From Mytilus californianus (lineage: Eukaryota > Mollusca > Bivalvia > Mytilida > Mytilidae), in contig NW_026262690.1 of assembly GCF_021869535.1 (NCBI RefSeq), positions 89,139,995-89,203,994 on the forward strand: DNA of 64,000 bases. Direction: 5' to 3'. Every line of letters begins with the position of its first letter. The stretch's first letter is position 1. The translations under genes and the position numbers were made by a program. Shown here piece by piece: positions 1 to 10,440 of the stretch. Under the pieces are notes generated by a model, which was not told where the DNA came from, made no database searches, and was given only the letters and a program-made list of their open reading frames with translations.

Positions 1-1264
1 TGACCCCTCAAAATTTTATAAATAACAATACTTTTGTGCTCCAATCCATTAATGATCACCGACTCATGATATTCTTTTGAATGTTGTTGACAATGAAATA
101 AACTTACTGATAATTTTAGTAGTAAGGCCGTACACTCATATTGTTGGTTCTTCCTTACCCTGCCGTGTCTGTGTTTACCCTCCAATACTAGTTTTTTTTA
201 TCAGATGATCATTTGATTGAGGTAACAACTATACTGAAGCATAACTGACAATTTCCTTTCTAAAGACAAAAATAAATATGACGGAAATTGTCCTTGTACA
301 AATAGTGTTGTTATGTTTCAAACAGGAAGTGGCTGAATGCCGGATGTATTGATCACTCGTTACATCTGAACATAATCAAGCTTCAGACAAAAAATATGAA
401 TACCCGTCAGGAAGAACGTAGAGAAATTTACAAAATTTTCCTTGTACAATCAGTGCTGCAAAATTTAAAACTTTCTGTAAGCAAGAAGGATGTAAAAATG
501 CTTACTAGCTACAACTCAACATTATCAAGCTGCCGACCATATATTAAATCATTTCCTTGCATAGAAGCCAAGAAATTTTTACGAAGGTCTTCTACAGGTC
601 TTTCGAACAGACGGAGTCGAGTGATTATTACGCCCTGTAAATTTGTTTTTGCGTTCGGGCAAACCATTCAATTTTCAATGGCCTTTGGGAAAAAATATGG
701 ATCATGCTAATTAATGTTGAGTTTACTGTATATATTTCTATTGACTGCTGAGAGTGAAGCCGAGGAAAGGCATATTTGACAGACCTATTACAGCAACTAC
801 CAGTAATTTTACCTTTCGTAAACGGTTTTCTAAGAGTGATAAAGCCGGATGCTAACATTGTGTGCCATTGATGTCAAACATACAGAATATAATGGTAAAT
901 AGAGGCTTTTCGATAATACCTGTTATAGTCTATTGTATGCAATACAATTTCAATGAAGCATAGTCTGGTAAAGATAAATGTGATGCAAAAACAGCTCACT
1001 GCAAGATGCATATATTGAGGTTTGTTTATAATTAGAATATTTAGTTGCAGTATCTTCTGTTATACTTGAAATTCAGGACGTTTAGTTGGGTTTTTTAAAA
1101 TTTAAATTGTACATATGGATTCACGTTCTGCGGTTGTATTAGTATCGCAAAAACACCTTACATGTTAAAATTGATTCCTTTTTTTATTTGCAGCTTTTCC
1201 TGAAATCACAATAATAATTTTAGCATTTTGGACTGTCCTGTAAAAATTACAATAATGAATGCAC
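1..1264. other. AT-rich non-coding stretch
   Basis: No gene can be supported here. The longest open frames (396-710 on +, 628-858 on -) overlap each other, show no recognisable domain, no convincing splice sites and an amino-acid composition like translated AT-rich DNA. I see no repeat shared with the rest of the window. Confidence 0.5.
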
Positions 1265-1475
1265 TTTTTGCCCCTTTTCCATATCTATAAAATTAATTAA
1301 AAGAAAAGCAAAAAATACCAAATTGACATACATTCAAACAATTAAAAACAACTAAAGACTGAGCAAGACAAACCGCACCAAAAACCCGAAAATGAATTCA
1401 GGTGCTCTGGAAGGATACGCAAATCCTGCTCCATATGTGGAATTCGTCGTGTTGCTTAGATAACCCAGAATACTC
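1265..1475 (-). mobile_element. Degenerate PLE 3' UTR relic
   Basis: Read on the minus strand this matches the 3' untranslated part of the Penelope-like element found intact near 6241-6498: a 'gactgagcaa' block, a Gly/Cys-poor spacer, then 'tgctctggaaggatacgcaaa' degenerate to the conserved 'tgctccggaagg' block, and 'tcgtcgtgttgct' at the end. Many point differences mark it as old. No coding part of the element is attached. Confidence 0.6.
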
Positions 1476-3480
1476 TAATCCTAAAATAAATAGGTATGAT
1501 CATTTCACGTAAATGTTTTATAAAATTGTTATAGTATAGTGTCTTTTTATTGCAGATAACCAGTGCACAGATCTGAAGCTCCTTTACATAGCAGTTTTAC
1601 TCAAAATGTGTTTCTACATTACCAGGGAAATCAGCTAATCAACTATTTACTCTTAAAGGTAATATCTGTCACCTATATTTGAACTGTTTTGCAAGGAGAA
1701 TACAATGGTTTTAATAATAAATTCTAAATTGACTCAATTATTCATTCATTTAAATCAATTAACTGTTCATGTATGTGTATTTTTTTAAATGCTATTGAGA
1801 AAAAACGTTTTAAAGAGAAAATTTCATTCCATTGAAGAGAGGTAAAGGAGAAGGTATGTTAAGGCCAATGACTTGGTACTTTGAATAAAAAATCTATTTT
1901 TAAAAATCAACATCACAATATACTTCAGGCTTTAATAAGACATTAGTCTGGCAGTAATCAGTATGTCTATTTTTCAATTTTATGTTGCGTATTAAAGTTA
2001 GGGCTTCCAACTTCTTAAATTTAAAGCAAAACATCAAAAACTGTTAAAATAGCCTCATTTTGAAATCTTTTTAATAATAATATTATGATATGAGTAACAG
2101 ATGATAGGTGCTGCAGTAAAATCTAGTTACCTGTTCATTTATTTATAAAATTAACTTAATTTTGAAAGTCATCAATAATACGTTTAATATTTTTGCAATT
2201 TCAAGGGCCAAGTAAAGGCTGTACTTCTTCTTTCAAAGTATCATTCCTGTCTGATTTTGTACTAAAGCCACATTAAGTTAACTTGTTGAGACTCAAGCCT
2301 GTTGGCCCTACCTCCAAAACAGATGTACAAAAAGTTTTTTCAGTCTAAAATTTATTTCTTTGCCATTATGATTCTGATAGTATATTCATAAGTAATTTTC
2401 CCTCACTTTTTTTGGTGGACGAGAATCAAAACATGAAATTGATGTTGCATATTGTAGTATTTAAGTTTCTAAATTATAACAAATACCAAAATAAAAATGC
2501 TGCTGTTGTATTACATTAGTTATGTTAGGAATGGTAATTTAGGTGGTTTTTTTTGCAACACGTGTGCTATTATTTATTCATGATCCAAGTTTTTATACTT
2601 TACATTTTATTGATGTTCAGTCATGTAAACCAGATGCATCATCCGGTATGTTCTAATCATTTAATATTCAAGTTCATTTTTATTTCCAGTTCCATTACTG
2701 GTCTATGCTTAGTTTTAGTGTTTTTATACAGACTGTATATCAATTAATATAATCAACAGGCCATTTATATTGATGTACAAAATGATTATATGATGCATCA
2801 ATATTTCTTTCTGGGAAGTGTCTTCTGACTTTGACCTCATTGTCAGAGTTCATTAGTCAATATTATTCTTAGGGCTTTTTTTCTCATATGTTTAAAAGGT
2901 GATCATGTTAAGTCTTTGAAAGTTCATCTAACCTTGAGCTCATCTGAAGGTTCAATGGCGATAATAAGATTTCCTGGTTGTCATTCGTTCAGATTTGACA
3001 ATTGATTACTATATGTATTGTAAAGAATGATTGTCAGGTGTATGTCTGTGTAACAAAGTTCATGTTATCCTTGACTTCGATTTCAATGGTTCATTGTTAT
3101 TGTTATTTTTTTCCGAATTAGGCTCTTTTCTGAGATACTGAAGCCTAGGTAAACCATATTTTGTGTATGGATTGAATTGATAGGGATTCTTGGGTGCCTG
3201 GATTAATCCAACGTTAATCTCATTTTTGTCTGGCATTAGTCACTTTTAAGTTTTGATGGTTAGGCCCGCTTCTCAGATAATTAAACATAGTTATATAAAC
3301 TATATTTTGTCTGATTTGCAGGGTTTTTTTTTTGAGGTTTGGTATGTTTTTTTTATATTAAGTATGAAATAATTCCTTTACCTCATTTTATCTGGTTTCT
3401 GGAGAAAAAAAGATACTTTCATTACAATGTATTACTCTTTTAACTATGATGTTATATTATTCAACAGTTTGATTGTTGGT
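1476..3480. other. Non-coding, nothing recognised
   Basis: AT-rich sequence with frequent stops in all frames. The 64-codon frame at 2553-2747 is hydrophobic and looks like chance. I see no RNA gene or clear repeat unit. Confidence 0.45.
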
Positions 3481-3565
3481 TGCTTAACGTCCAGTGGCAA
3501 ATATTTCATGCTCAACAGTTTGACTGTCCTTTGGTATATTTAACCTCTCTTTTTTGTGATCTGTC
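3481..3565 (-). repeat. Nested relic of mollusc repeat tail and PLE terminus
   Basis: Positions 3483-3512 carry 'cttaacgtccagtggcaaat', the complement of a tail motif seen also at 24235-24300, 56517-56575 and 62160-62225. It is followed at about 3518-3560 by a degraded PLE terminus ('gtttgactgtcctttggtat', then a pyrimidine run), which matches the PLE 3' end at 6462-6498. The two appear nested. Confidence 0.45.
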
Positions 3566-3896
3566 ATGATATGTAATTATAATTTGTTTAAAATATAAGA
3601 TAATCTATTAAACAAATTATAAAATTCTACCCCCCTCTAAGTAATGTTAAATTTAAAGAAATCCATTTATAAGGTTTGTTATAAATTGGGTATATGGTTA
3701 TTTCTATATATCATTGAAAAAAAATCTATTTGATTTGATTAATTCCAAGTAATTTAGAAGGAAATGATTAAATGAAATTTGATTTTTTTTCATCGTATGT
3801 TTTTAAACATAGTTCTTAAAATGTGATGACTTAGAAATTAAAGATCAATATTGTAAAAATTGGCGTTTCCAGTTACAATTTTATGTTGCGTATTGA

Positions 3897-6199
3897 ATTG
3901 ATGGTATAGGTATTCTATCTAGTCCTTCCTGTAGCTCGGTGAATGTGATGAATATTTTCAACTCTACTCCTCGACGTAGACGCAGTCATGGTCATCGTCA
4001 TTATACATCACCTACTTTGCATGATGTCTCTATTAATGACTTGCTGCCATTTATACAAAAGCCATTAGGTATTCATCACATTCGCACGAAACTGTATTCA
4101 TTACCCCTTTCAAAACTTCATTCTTTGTTCAATTTATGTTTGGAAACCACTGTTACAAACCCTCAATCAAACCAATACAAACTTACAGCTATCATTTCGG
4201 ATATTGCAAGTCACAAACTTTTCAAACCAGTTCGCATTGGAAAAGATGAAAAAGAGAAAAGATCTTTTCTTAAACTTTCCTTTGCCAACAAAGGTCTCGA
4301 TGGCGTCAACTTAGGCATTATCCTTCATCATAAATTAGTTTAGTCGAAAATACCTCCTTATTTTAAAGATCAGTCTGTACCAATAATTTCTTATACCTAT
4401 ACCAAACCAATTGCACCTAAAACTTTCAATTACAAACACGTTTTGCAGGATCTCAACATTGACGACTTCAAGTCTAAACCTCCTGATTGCACCTGTGCTT
4501 TTTCCCAATTCACATATTATCCGGCTAGCCACGTTATTACCGGAGACCTCAACATTGTCAATAACACTTCCCTGCGAAATTTGTTATCCAAAGGTCCGAA
4601 ATATCGTGAGCCTAAATCCATCAATTGGAAATACAACTTCAAAATACTGATGGATTCGGTCGAGGATTATGCCAGGCAATGGGCTAAACGCGAGAAAGAA
4701 GACGTAGATACTTTTTCCGAATGGATTCAGGCTGTGAGGTCGTTGATACAAATCCGAATTAAGAAACTAGATGGGCATATCAATACCCACGCTACATCAA
4801 TTTTTAAAGACCCAAATGTTGCAAAACACTTGACCTACCTCCATGACAAATATGTTGTTGTCCCCGCAAATAAAGCCCCAAACAACATCGTTTTTGTGCG
4901 TAAATATCATTGCATAAACTGCTTGATAAATGAATTAGGTATTGACAATTTACTTGGAAACTCTACATATACCCTCACGACACTTACCAAAGAGGAAATC
5001 CTGGATAATCATAGGTCTGTTCTATGTTCCTTTGGAATTTCAACCAAAGATGAAGAACTGGATCTTCCATCACTGTATTGGATACCTAAACTACATAAGT
5101 GTCCTTACAAACAACGGTATATTGCTGGGTCTTCCAAGTGCTCCACGAAACCTCTTTCTAAATTATTAACATCTATTTTATCAGCAATCAAAGCCGGGCT
5201 CCAAAGTTATTGTGAAACTTCCTATTCTAGAGATGGCGTGAATCAGATGTGGATACTAAAAAATTCCAAAGATCTTTTAGAGTACATACAATCTAAGACT
5301 CTCTCATCTTGCAATAGTATTAAAACATTTGACTTTTCTACACTTTACACAAGTATTCCCCATTCCAAACTAAAAGACAAATTGAAAGAGTTGGTATTAC
5401 TTTGTTTCATTAAAAAGAATGGCGACCGTAGATACAAGTATCTTGTCTTGACGAGGGATAAATCCTACTTTGTAAAGAATCATTCTGATTCAAACAAAAA
5501 ATTCTCTGAAACTGACATTATCAAGATGCTTGATTTCTTGATTGACAACATATTTGTTACGTTTGGAGGACGTGTTTTTCAACAGACTGTTGGAATTCCA
5601 ATGGGAACCAATTGTGCCCCTCTTCTTACCGACTTGTTTCTTTGTTATTATGAAGCTGACTTCATACAGGAACTTCTTAGGAAGAAAGATAAGAAGTTAG
5701 CAATGTCCTTTAACTCTACGTTCCGCTATATAGATGATGTTCTCTCACTAATTAATACAAAATTTGGTGACTATGTTGAACGAATCTATCCCATCGAACT
5801 AGAGATAAAGGATACTACAGATACAGTTAAGTCTGCCTCATATCTTGACTTACATCTAGAAATTGACAATGAGGGTCGGTTGAAAACAAAACTTTACGAC
5901 AAAAGATATGATTTCAGCTTCCCAATTTGAACTTTCCATTTCTATGTAACAACATTCCAGCAGCGCCTGCATACGGAGTATATATCTCCCAATTGATACG
6001 ATATTCCTGGACTTGTGTTTCCTATCATGATTTCCTTGATAGAGGATTGCTGCTCATAAGGAAGCTATTAAACCAAGAGTTCCAAATGGTGAAGTTGAAA
6101 TCATCCCTTCGTAAATTTTACGGACGCCATCACGAGTTGGTTGACCGTTATGGAATAACCGTTTCACAGATGATATCGGATATGTTCCTTATGTCGTAG
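3897..6199 (+). pseudogene. Penelope-like reverse transcriptase, broken
   Basis: The frame is open from 3897 (a GTG codon at 3939 is one possible start; no ATG is decisive). Residues run through a basic N-terminus (STPRRRRSHGHRH), then an in-frame TAG at 4341-4343, then the same frame continues without stop to 5930. RT landmarks in order: VVPANKAPNN (about 4858), IPKLHKCPYKQRYIAG (about 5080-5130), motif A FDFSTLYTSIPH (about 5329-5364), motif B GIPMGTNCAPLL (about 5592-5630), catalytic YIDD in FRYIDDVLSL (5721-5750), and SASYLDLHLEID. Loss of one G near 5927 shifts the frame; the related fragment at 23650 keeps 'ccaattgtgaac' where this copy has 'ccaatttgaac'. The C-terminal segment (NIPAAPAYGVYISQLIRY ... 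GRHHELVDRYG) follows in the shifted frame to the stop at 6199. The PKxHK and RT motifs point to PLEs rather than LINEs or LTR elements. Confidence 0.88.
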
Positions 6200-6270
6200 C
6201 TACAATACCCTTCCCTTTTCACGAATGTGACTTACCGAATTAGACTATTTACCGGATTTGTAATAACATA

Positions 6271-6364
6271 AGCAACACGACGGGTGCCACATGTGGAGCA
6301 GGATCTGCTTACCCTTCCGGAGCACCTGAGATCACCCCCAGTTTTTGGTGGGGTTCGTCTTGCT
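6271..6364 (+). other. Structured PLE 3' UTR element
   Basis: An outer inverted repeat, 'agcaacacga' at 6271-6280 with 'tcgtcttgct' at 6355-6364 (one mismatch; perfect in the minus copy at 63848-63940), encloses three smaller pairings: the palindrome 'ccacatgtgg', the short stem 'gcaggatctgc', and 'acccccagtttttggtgggg'. The shape is cloverleaf-like. The same block recurs at 29112-29212 (+), 63848-63940 (-) and, degraded, at 1361-1460 (-). A role as an RNA signal recognised by the element's reverse transcriptase is an inference. Confidence 0.6.
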
Positions 6365-6693
6365 TAGTCTTTAGTTTTCTATGTTGTGTCATCTGTACTA
6401 TTATTTGTCTGTTTGTCTTTTTATTTTTGGCCATGGCGTTGTCAGTTTGTTTTCGATCTATGAGTTTGACTGTCCCTCTGGTATCTTTCGTCCCTCTTTT
6501 ACAATATCTATATCTTTAAACTGCAGCTTCGATATTGTTAAAAAGAGTAGCAATAACAATTTATGACATGAAAAAATATTCAACGTTATTAGAAATAAAA
6601 TATACATGTGATAGTATTGCATGGAAATGAGTGAAAATTAATATTTAAGGTTGCTAATTTGACAGTGCTGAATGGTTGTTAATTTAAATGGGT

Positions 6694-7145
6694 TCTCAAC
6701 TAAAATTTTTAATTCTCATATGCTATAACAGAATTTTTTGACAAATTTGAATTTCTAAGGTCAAATAATGTTGTATTCTACTAAATTTTTCAATGTTCAG
6801 AGAAAATGTTACGGCCATGTTCCATATTTGGAATATTTCTACTATATTGCATTTTTTATAGTATCAACATATGCCTATTTTACCAAAAATCATACTTATT
6901 CATTTATTTCTATGAATAGCAGATGCTGCATAATGTATTTTATTGTTTCTAAAAGATATTGGATACTCTCTTGATAATATTAATAACTTTTGTAGTTGTG
7001 AGATTGTTTTGTTTAAAAAACACTCCTTATTTCTGTATATAGCATATTTCAAATAGTGTCAAAGGATAATAAAGAAAAATATTAAAAAGGCATCTTCACC
7101 TTTGATAGATGCTGATGTAATTCTTTTAATTTCATATTGAATACC
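6694..7145. other. Non-coding, nothing recognised
   Basis: AT-rich spacer present only in copy A. The 68-codon frame at 6768-6974 is Tyr/Phe-rich and has no recognised motif. Confidence 0.4.
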
Positions 7146-7460
7146 TCAGCATTTGGATGCTGGCTTCCAATTATTTTTAGATGCTTGCATCCCATCACAT
7201 TGGAATGATGACATCAAATAAGTTTTGGATGCTAGCATCCCAAAATATGGGGATTCTGGCATCCTAAAATAAGGGGATTGTGGCATCCAAAAATATCGGG
7301 ATGCTGGCATCCCAACATATCGGGATGATGGCATCCCAAAATAAGGGAATTCTGGCATCCAATTAGTTTTGGATGCTGGCATCCCAACATATCCGGATGC
7401 TAACATCCCAAAATATCGGGATGCTGGCATCCCAAAATATACTTTTTTTAATGATGTCAT
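7146..7460. repeat. 24-bp palindromic minisatellite
   Basis: Tandem 24-bp units of the form 'catcccaaaatatcgggatgctgg', about 12 of them with substitutions. Each unit holds ggatgc and gcatcc, which are reverse complements 2 bases apart, so every unit can form a small hairpin. Since 24 is a multiple of three, the minus strand stays open for 104 codons with an 8-residue repeat (FGMPASRY-like). I regard the frame as a by-product of the repeat period. Related arrays lie at 13918-14040, 17203-17350 and 35869-36110. Confidence 0.9.
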
Positions 7461-7896
7461 ACGAATTTAAATGCTGCTTCCTAATCAATTGGATTTTAGT
7501 ACTATTCCACCAAGATAACACCCAGTACATTTCCTAAGGTTTTGATGTGTGGCTAATGCATATGAAAACAAACCAGTAAACCAGGAAACATAAGAAACTA
7601 CTGATGAATGCCCTGAAAATGATAATTTTTGTTTTTGTTCATATCCAGTGGCCAGTTTAATGCATATTGAGAATGAGAAATCATTGGTCAGAGTGTGAAA
7701 TGTATACTTGACCAACATACTGAGTCTGATTTGTAAAGTGCTAGTTCACCATGTGAATGCTGATGTCAACAATTTGATATTTATAAAACTATGTCAATGT
7801 AGTAAATTTTCCAATAATTGGCCAATTTTAATGTTATTTTTCCAACTTTGATTACCATTATGTAAGACATGTATACATGTTATTGTGGTCTGGAGA
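7461..7896. other. Non-coding flank of the Ty3-like relic
   Basis: If the 3' LTR of the minus-strand element survived, it would lie here, but I find no match to the LTR end at 12116. The 77-codon minus frame at 7485-7718 shows no known motif. Confidence 0.35.
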
Positions 7897-8865
7897 CTAT
7901 ACATTTATATATAGTGACAGGTCTTCTTTCATCTTTAGGATAGTACCATCTGGTAAGTAACAGCCCTCTTCTTTCATGATCGTCCTCACACCAATTGGAA
8001 CAAGCTGTCTCTTGTACCTAGCTTTCTGTGAAGTCCTGCAGAGGTTGACCTTTTCCTCTAAGGTACTAGCCAACATGTGTGTTCTGTATTGTCATGGGGC
8101 CCCAGCAAAAAATACTCTGGGTTCCAGGCAAAAATGTTCGTGGTTGTCTGTTTCAAGGGATTTTGGTTGTACATTCCAAATGTTTGTAGGTATTGAGCAA
8201 TCGATAATAGGTGTCAATGATTTTGTAGGTATCTCAACAGGTTTAATGTTCAATTTAGTGGTTTGAATGGATAAATCTAAAGGTAGCTCCTGGTTAATTT
8301 CAATTTGCTCTTCTGTACGTTCTGGTGTGTTTGATGAGGTTGTCATTTCTAAGTTTGGTGTAATGGTCCTGGTAACGGATAAATCTAAAATGTCTTCTGT
8401 ACGTTCTTGTGTGCTTGATGAGGTGGTCATTTCTAAGGTTGGTGTAATGGTCCTGGCAACGGATAAATCTAAAATGTCTTCTGTAGGTGATACATGTGGT
8501 TCTTGATTAACAGAGATAGTGGAAATGAAATTCAAATTAAGTGATTCAGACGGTTCCTGTACATATGGTTCCAAATCAATATAGAAATTGTCTGGTGAAT
8601 TTACTGCTGAAAGTTCCTGTAAATATTTGGCAAAGAGCAGATCTGAGAGGATGAGTGCTTCTGCTGGTGGTTCCTCATTCAGAAGTTGCCTCATTGGTGA
8701 TGGAGTGCGGGGCTCCACACCCAACAGGTCTGAGAAGTCATTTTTGGACATTGCAAAGGCTCCAGAGTATTTAGTTAAAAGGTCAACTACAATTTTGCAT
8801 TGATCCACCTTAATTTGATATAAGAAGATGGGGTATGAGTGCCAATGAGACAACTCTCCATCCAA
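7897..8865 (-). pseudogene. Ty3-like pol-linker fused to DLS-repeat ORF
   Basis: The 257-codon frame (8865-8092) starts inside a mussel repeat (MDGELSHWHSYPIF is translated repeat), so its ATG is not original. Next comes DQCKIVVDLLTKYSGAFA, which resembles the segment of Ty3-like pol just before reverse transcriptase, then abruptly an acidic Ser/Thr-rich region with two tandem 28-residue repeats (each with EDILDLSV and RTITP) and a third ELPLDLSI. After the TGA at 8094-8092 the same frame stays open to a TAG at 7899-7897, giving a basic segment with KARYKRQLVPIGVRTI and EEGCYLPDGT. So the TGA is likely a recent nonsense change, or a readthrough stop. PLDLS fits the CtBP-binding consensus PxDLS; whether that matters is unknown. 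I do not recognise the C-terminal domain. RT, RNase H and integrase appear deleted between the two halves. Confidence 0.55.
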
Positions 8866-9279
8866 GTCAAAATTTATAAAAGTAAACCATTGTAGGTCAA
8901 AGTACGGTCTTCAACACGGAGCCTTGGCTCACTACGAACAGCAAGCTATAAAAGGCCCCAAATATTACTAGTGTAAAACCATTCAAACGGGAAAACCAAC
9001 GGTCTAATATATATAAAAAACGAGAAACGAGAAACACTTATGAGCCACTAACAAACGACAACTACTGGACATCAGATTCCTGACTCAGGACAGATGCAAA
9101 CAATTGCAGCAGGTTTAAACGTTTTAATGGTACCAAACCTTCCCCCTTATCTGAAACAATAGTGTAACATCACAACATAGAAAGACACTATAAAATATCA
9201 ATTGAAATGGCTTAACTCAATCAAAAGACATATTAACACCAGTGAATATACACTGAACAAATAAATTTGATCTATGATA
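8822..9279 (-). repeat. Mussel repeat R2 (full length, minus)
   Basis: Matches, reversed, the R2 copy at 27046-27520: 'gtgccaatgagacaactctc' at one end, 'ggccccaaatattactagtg' and 'gagaaacgagaaacactta' inside, the core 'cctgactcaggacag' at 9079-9093, and 'aaatttgatctatgata' at the far end. No coding capacity or poly-A tail is visible. It interrupts the Ty3-like relic and supplies the apparent start codon of the fused ORF. Confidence 0.8.
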
Positions 9280-9629
9280 CAATGTAAATACAAAATAAAC
9301 TAAGGGAAGAATAATTAAAGTAACATGTAATACCGCTGTGAAATGCTAAACAATTTAAGAAAAACAATATGCTTGAACAAAAATATCAGCCATTTGCAAT
9401 TACTTTAAACACAGGTAAATGAAAATAATTTTGTTGTTAGGTATACGTGTACAGTTCAAATGGAGAAAGGAAATATTTTTACATAATAAATAATTTTGAT
9501 GTTCATAGTACGAAGAAGTGAAAATTTATAGTAATACCAAACACTTATCAAAGCTGTTATATAGACCAGATATGACCCTGAATAACATTAAATAACAAAA
9601 ATGCATTACAATTAGTATCAAGGTTACTT
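9280..9629. other. AT-rich gap in the Ty3-like relic
   Basis: Nothing recognised. It lies between the pol linker (9630-9953) and the R2 insertion, and is probably eroded element or flanking repeat sequence. Confidence 0.35.
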
Positions 9630-10440
9630 TTACATTTTGGCAATCACAACTGGCATATGTTTAGGTAAAACTAAATCAGGTTCTGCATTTATATTTCCCA
9701 GAATGTTTTCTGAACATACAGTATCAGCTGTACCAGCACAAGTATTTTTATATAAGGTCTGGGGCAAATCAGTCATATTCATGACTTTTAAAGGTAAATT
9801 ATCTCCTTTGAATGTGCAAATAGATTTTGCAACAAGGACACCCTTGTTCTTCAAAGACTGACTGGTATTATCAAGAATCATGGTTGTACCATAAGGTAGT
9901 TTCTCATTTGGTAGTGCATGAATAATGGTTTCACTATTAGGAGGTATTGTCACTTGCTTGTCAATTGATATTTTAAACTAACTAGGTATTTGACTCTCTA
10001 AATGACAGTCCACAGTTTGACTATTCAATAAAAGATTTTTATTTGGTACATCAATCACACATTGATTGTTATACATGAAATCATATCCTAGTACAACAGG
10101 TATGTCAATATCAGCAACCACAAAAATTTGGTATATTTACTTATTGTCTTAATAATGGTAGCTTAATGGTGCCTAATGGTCTAACATTATGCCCGTCTGC
10201 CATTTTCAAGTTATTTTCATATGGTTGTAATTTGGTTTAACAATGCTCAGGTAAACTATCCAAAATTTTGGGATTTAAAACATTCATAGATGCCCCAGTA
10301 TCAATTAAACAATGAATGGTTCTACTAAAAATTTCAACTTTCATGAATAACCCATCATGATCATGAGTTTTCACTTTTAAAATATTGGGTCTTTTCGAAA
10401 TACAAGGTTCAGCTGGGAGGAGACCCTCACTGCCAGCAAC
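9630..10440 (-). pseudogene. Ty3-like retropepsin and pol linker, broken
   Basis: Minus-strand translation just left of Gag gives an aspartic-protease core: the catalytic motif LIDTGASMNVLNP (about 10312-10275), and further on IDIPVVLGYDFMYNNQCV, which fits the C-terminal half of a retropepsin. Between them are stops and a frame change. After another stop, the frame 9953-9630 (VTIPPNSETIIHALPNEK ...) corresponds to the linker between protease and reverse transcriptase in Ty3-like polyproteins and ends MPVVIAKM. In the living element this enzyme would cut the Gag-Pol polyprotein; here it cannot be made. Confidence 0.7.

Larger units (their letters stand above)
3880..6498 (+). mobile_element. 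Penelope-like retroelement, near full length
   Basis: This 2.6-kb insertion holds a Penelope-like reverse transcriptase frame and a structured 3' UTR ending in 'tatctttcgtccctctt'. Copy B has the uninterrupted site: 'gtttccagttacaatattta' near 33811-33830. Around the insertion 'ttacaat' occurs at 3873-3879 and again at 6499-6505, a 7-bp target-site duplication. The 5' end starts a few bases before the open frame, so the leader may be slightly truncated. No GIY-YIG endonuclease domain is seen after the reverse transcriptase. The body carries one in-frame stop and one frameshift, so it is dead as it stands. Confidence 0.9.

Noticed and set aside
6271..6364. Hammerhead ribozyme in the PLE 3' UTR, as known in some PLEs
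   Set aside because: No CTGANGA box or GAAA box in the right order; the fold is structured but not a hammerhead.
7146..7460. 104-codon repeat protein on the minus strand
   Set aside because: The open frame follows from the 24-bp tandem period; no start context, no domain, no flanking coding sequence.
7146..7460. Possible CRISPR array, given palindromic units at regular spacing
   Set aside because: Spacers are not unique, units are only 24 bp, no cas genes, and the sequence is eukaryotic.
8267..8803. Plus-strand Ser-rich frames (8267-8506, 8588-8803)
   Set aside because: Antisense of the DLS-repeat ORF, which has the better protein-like composition and retroelement context.
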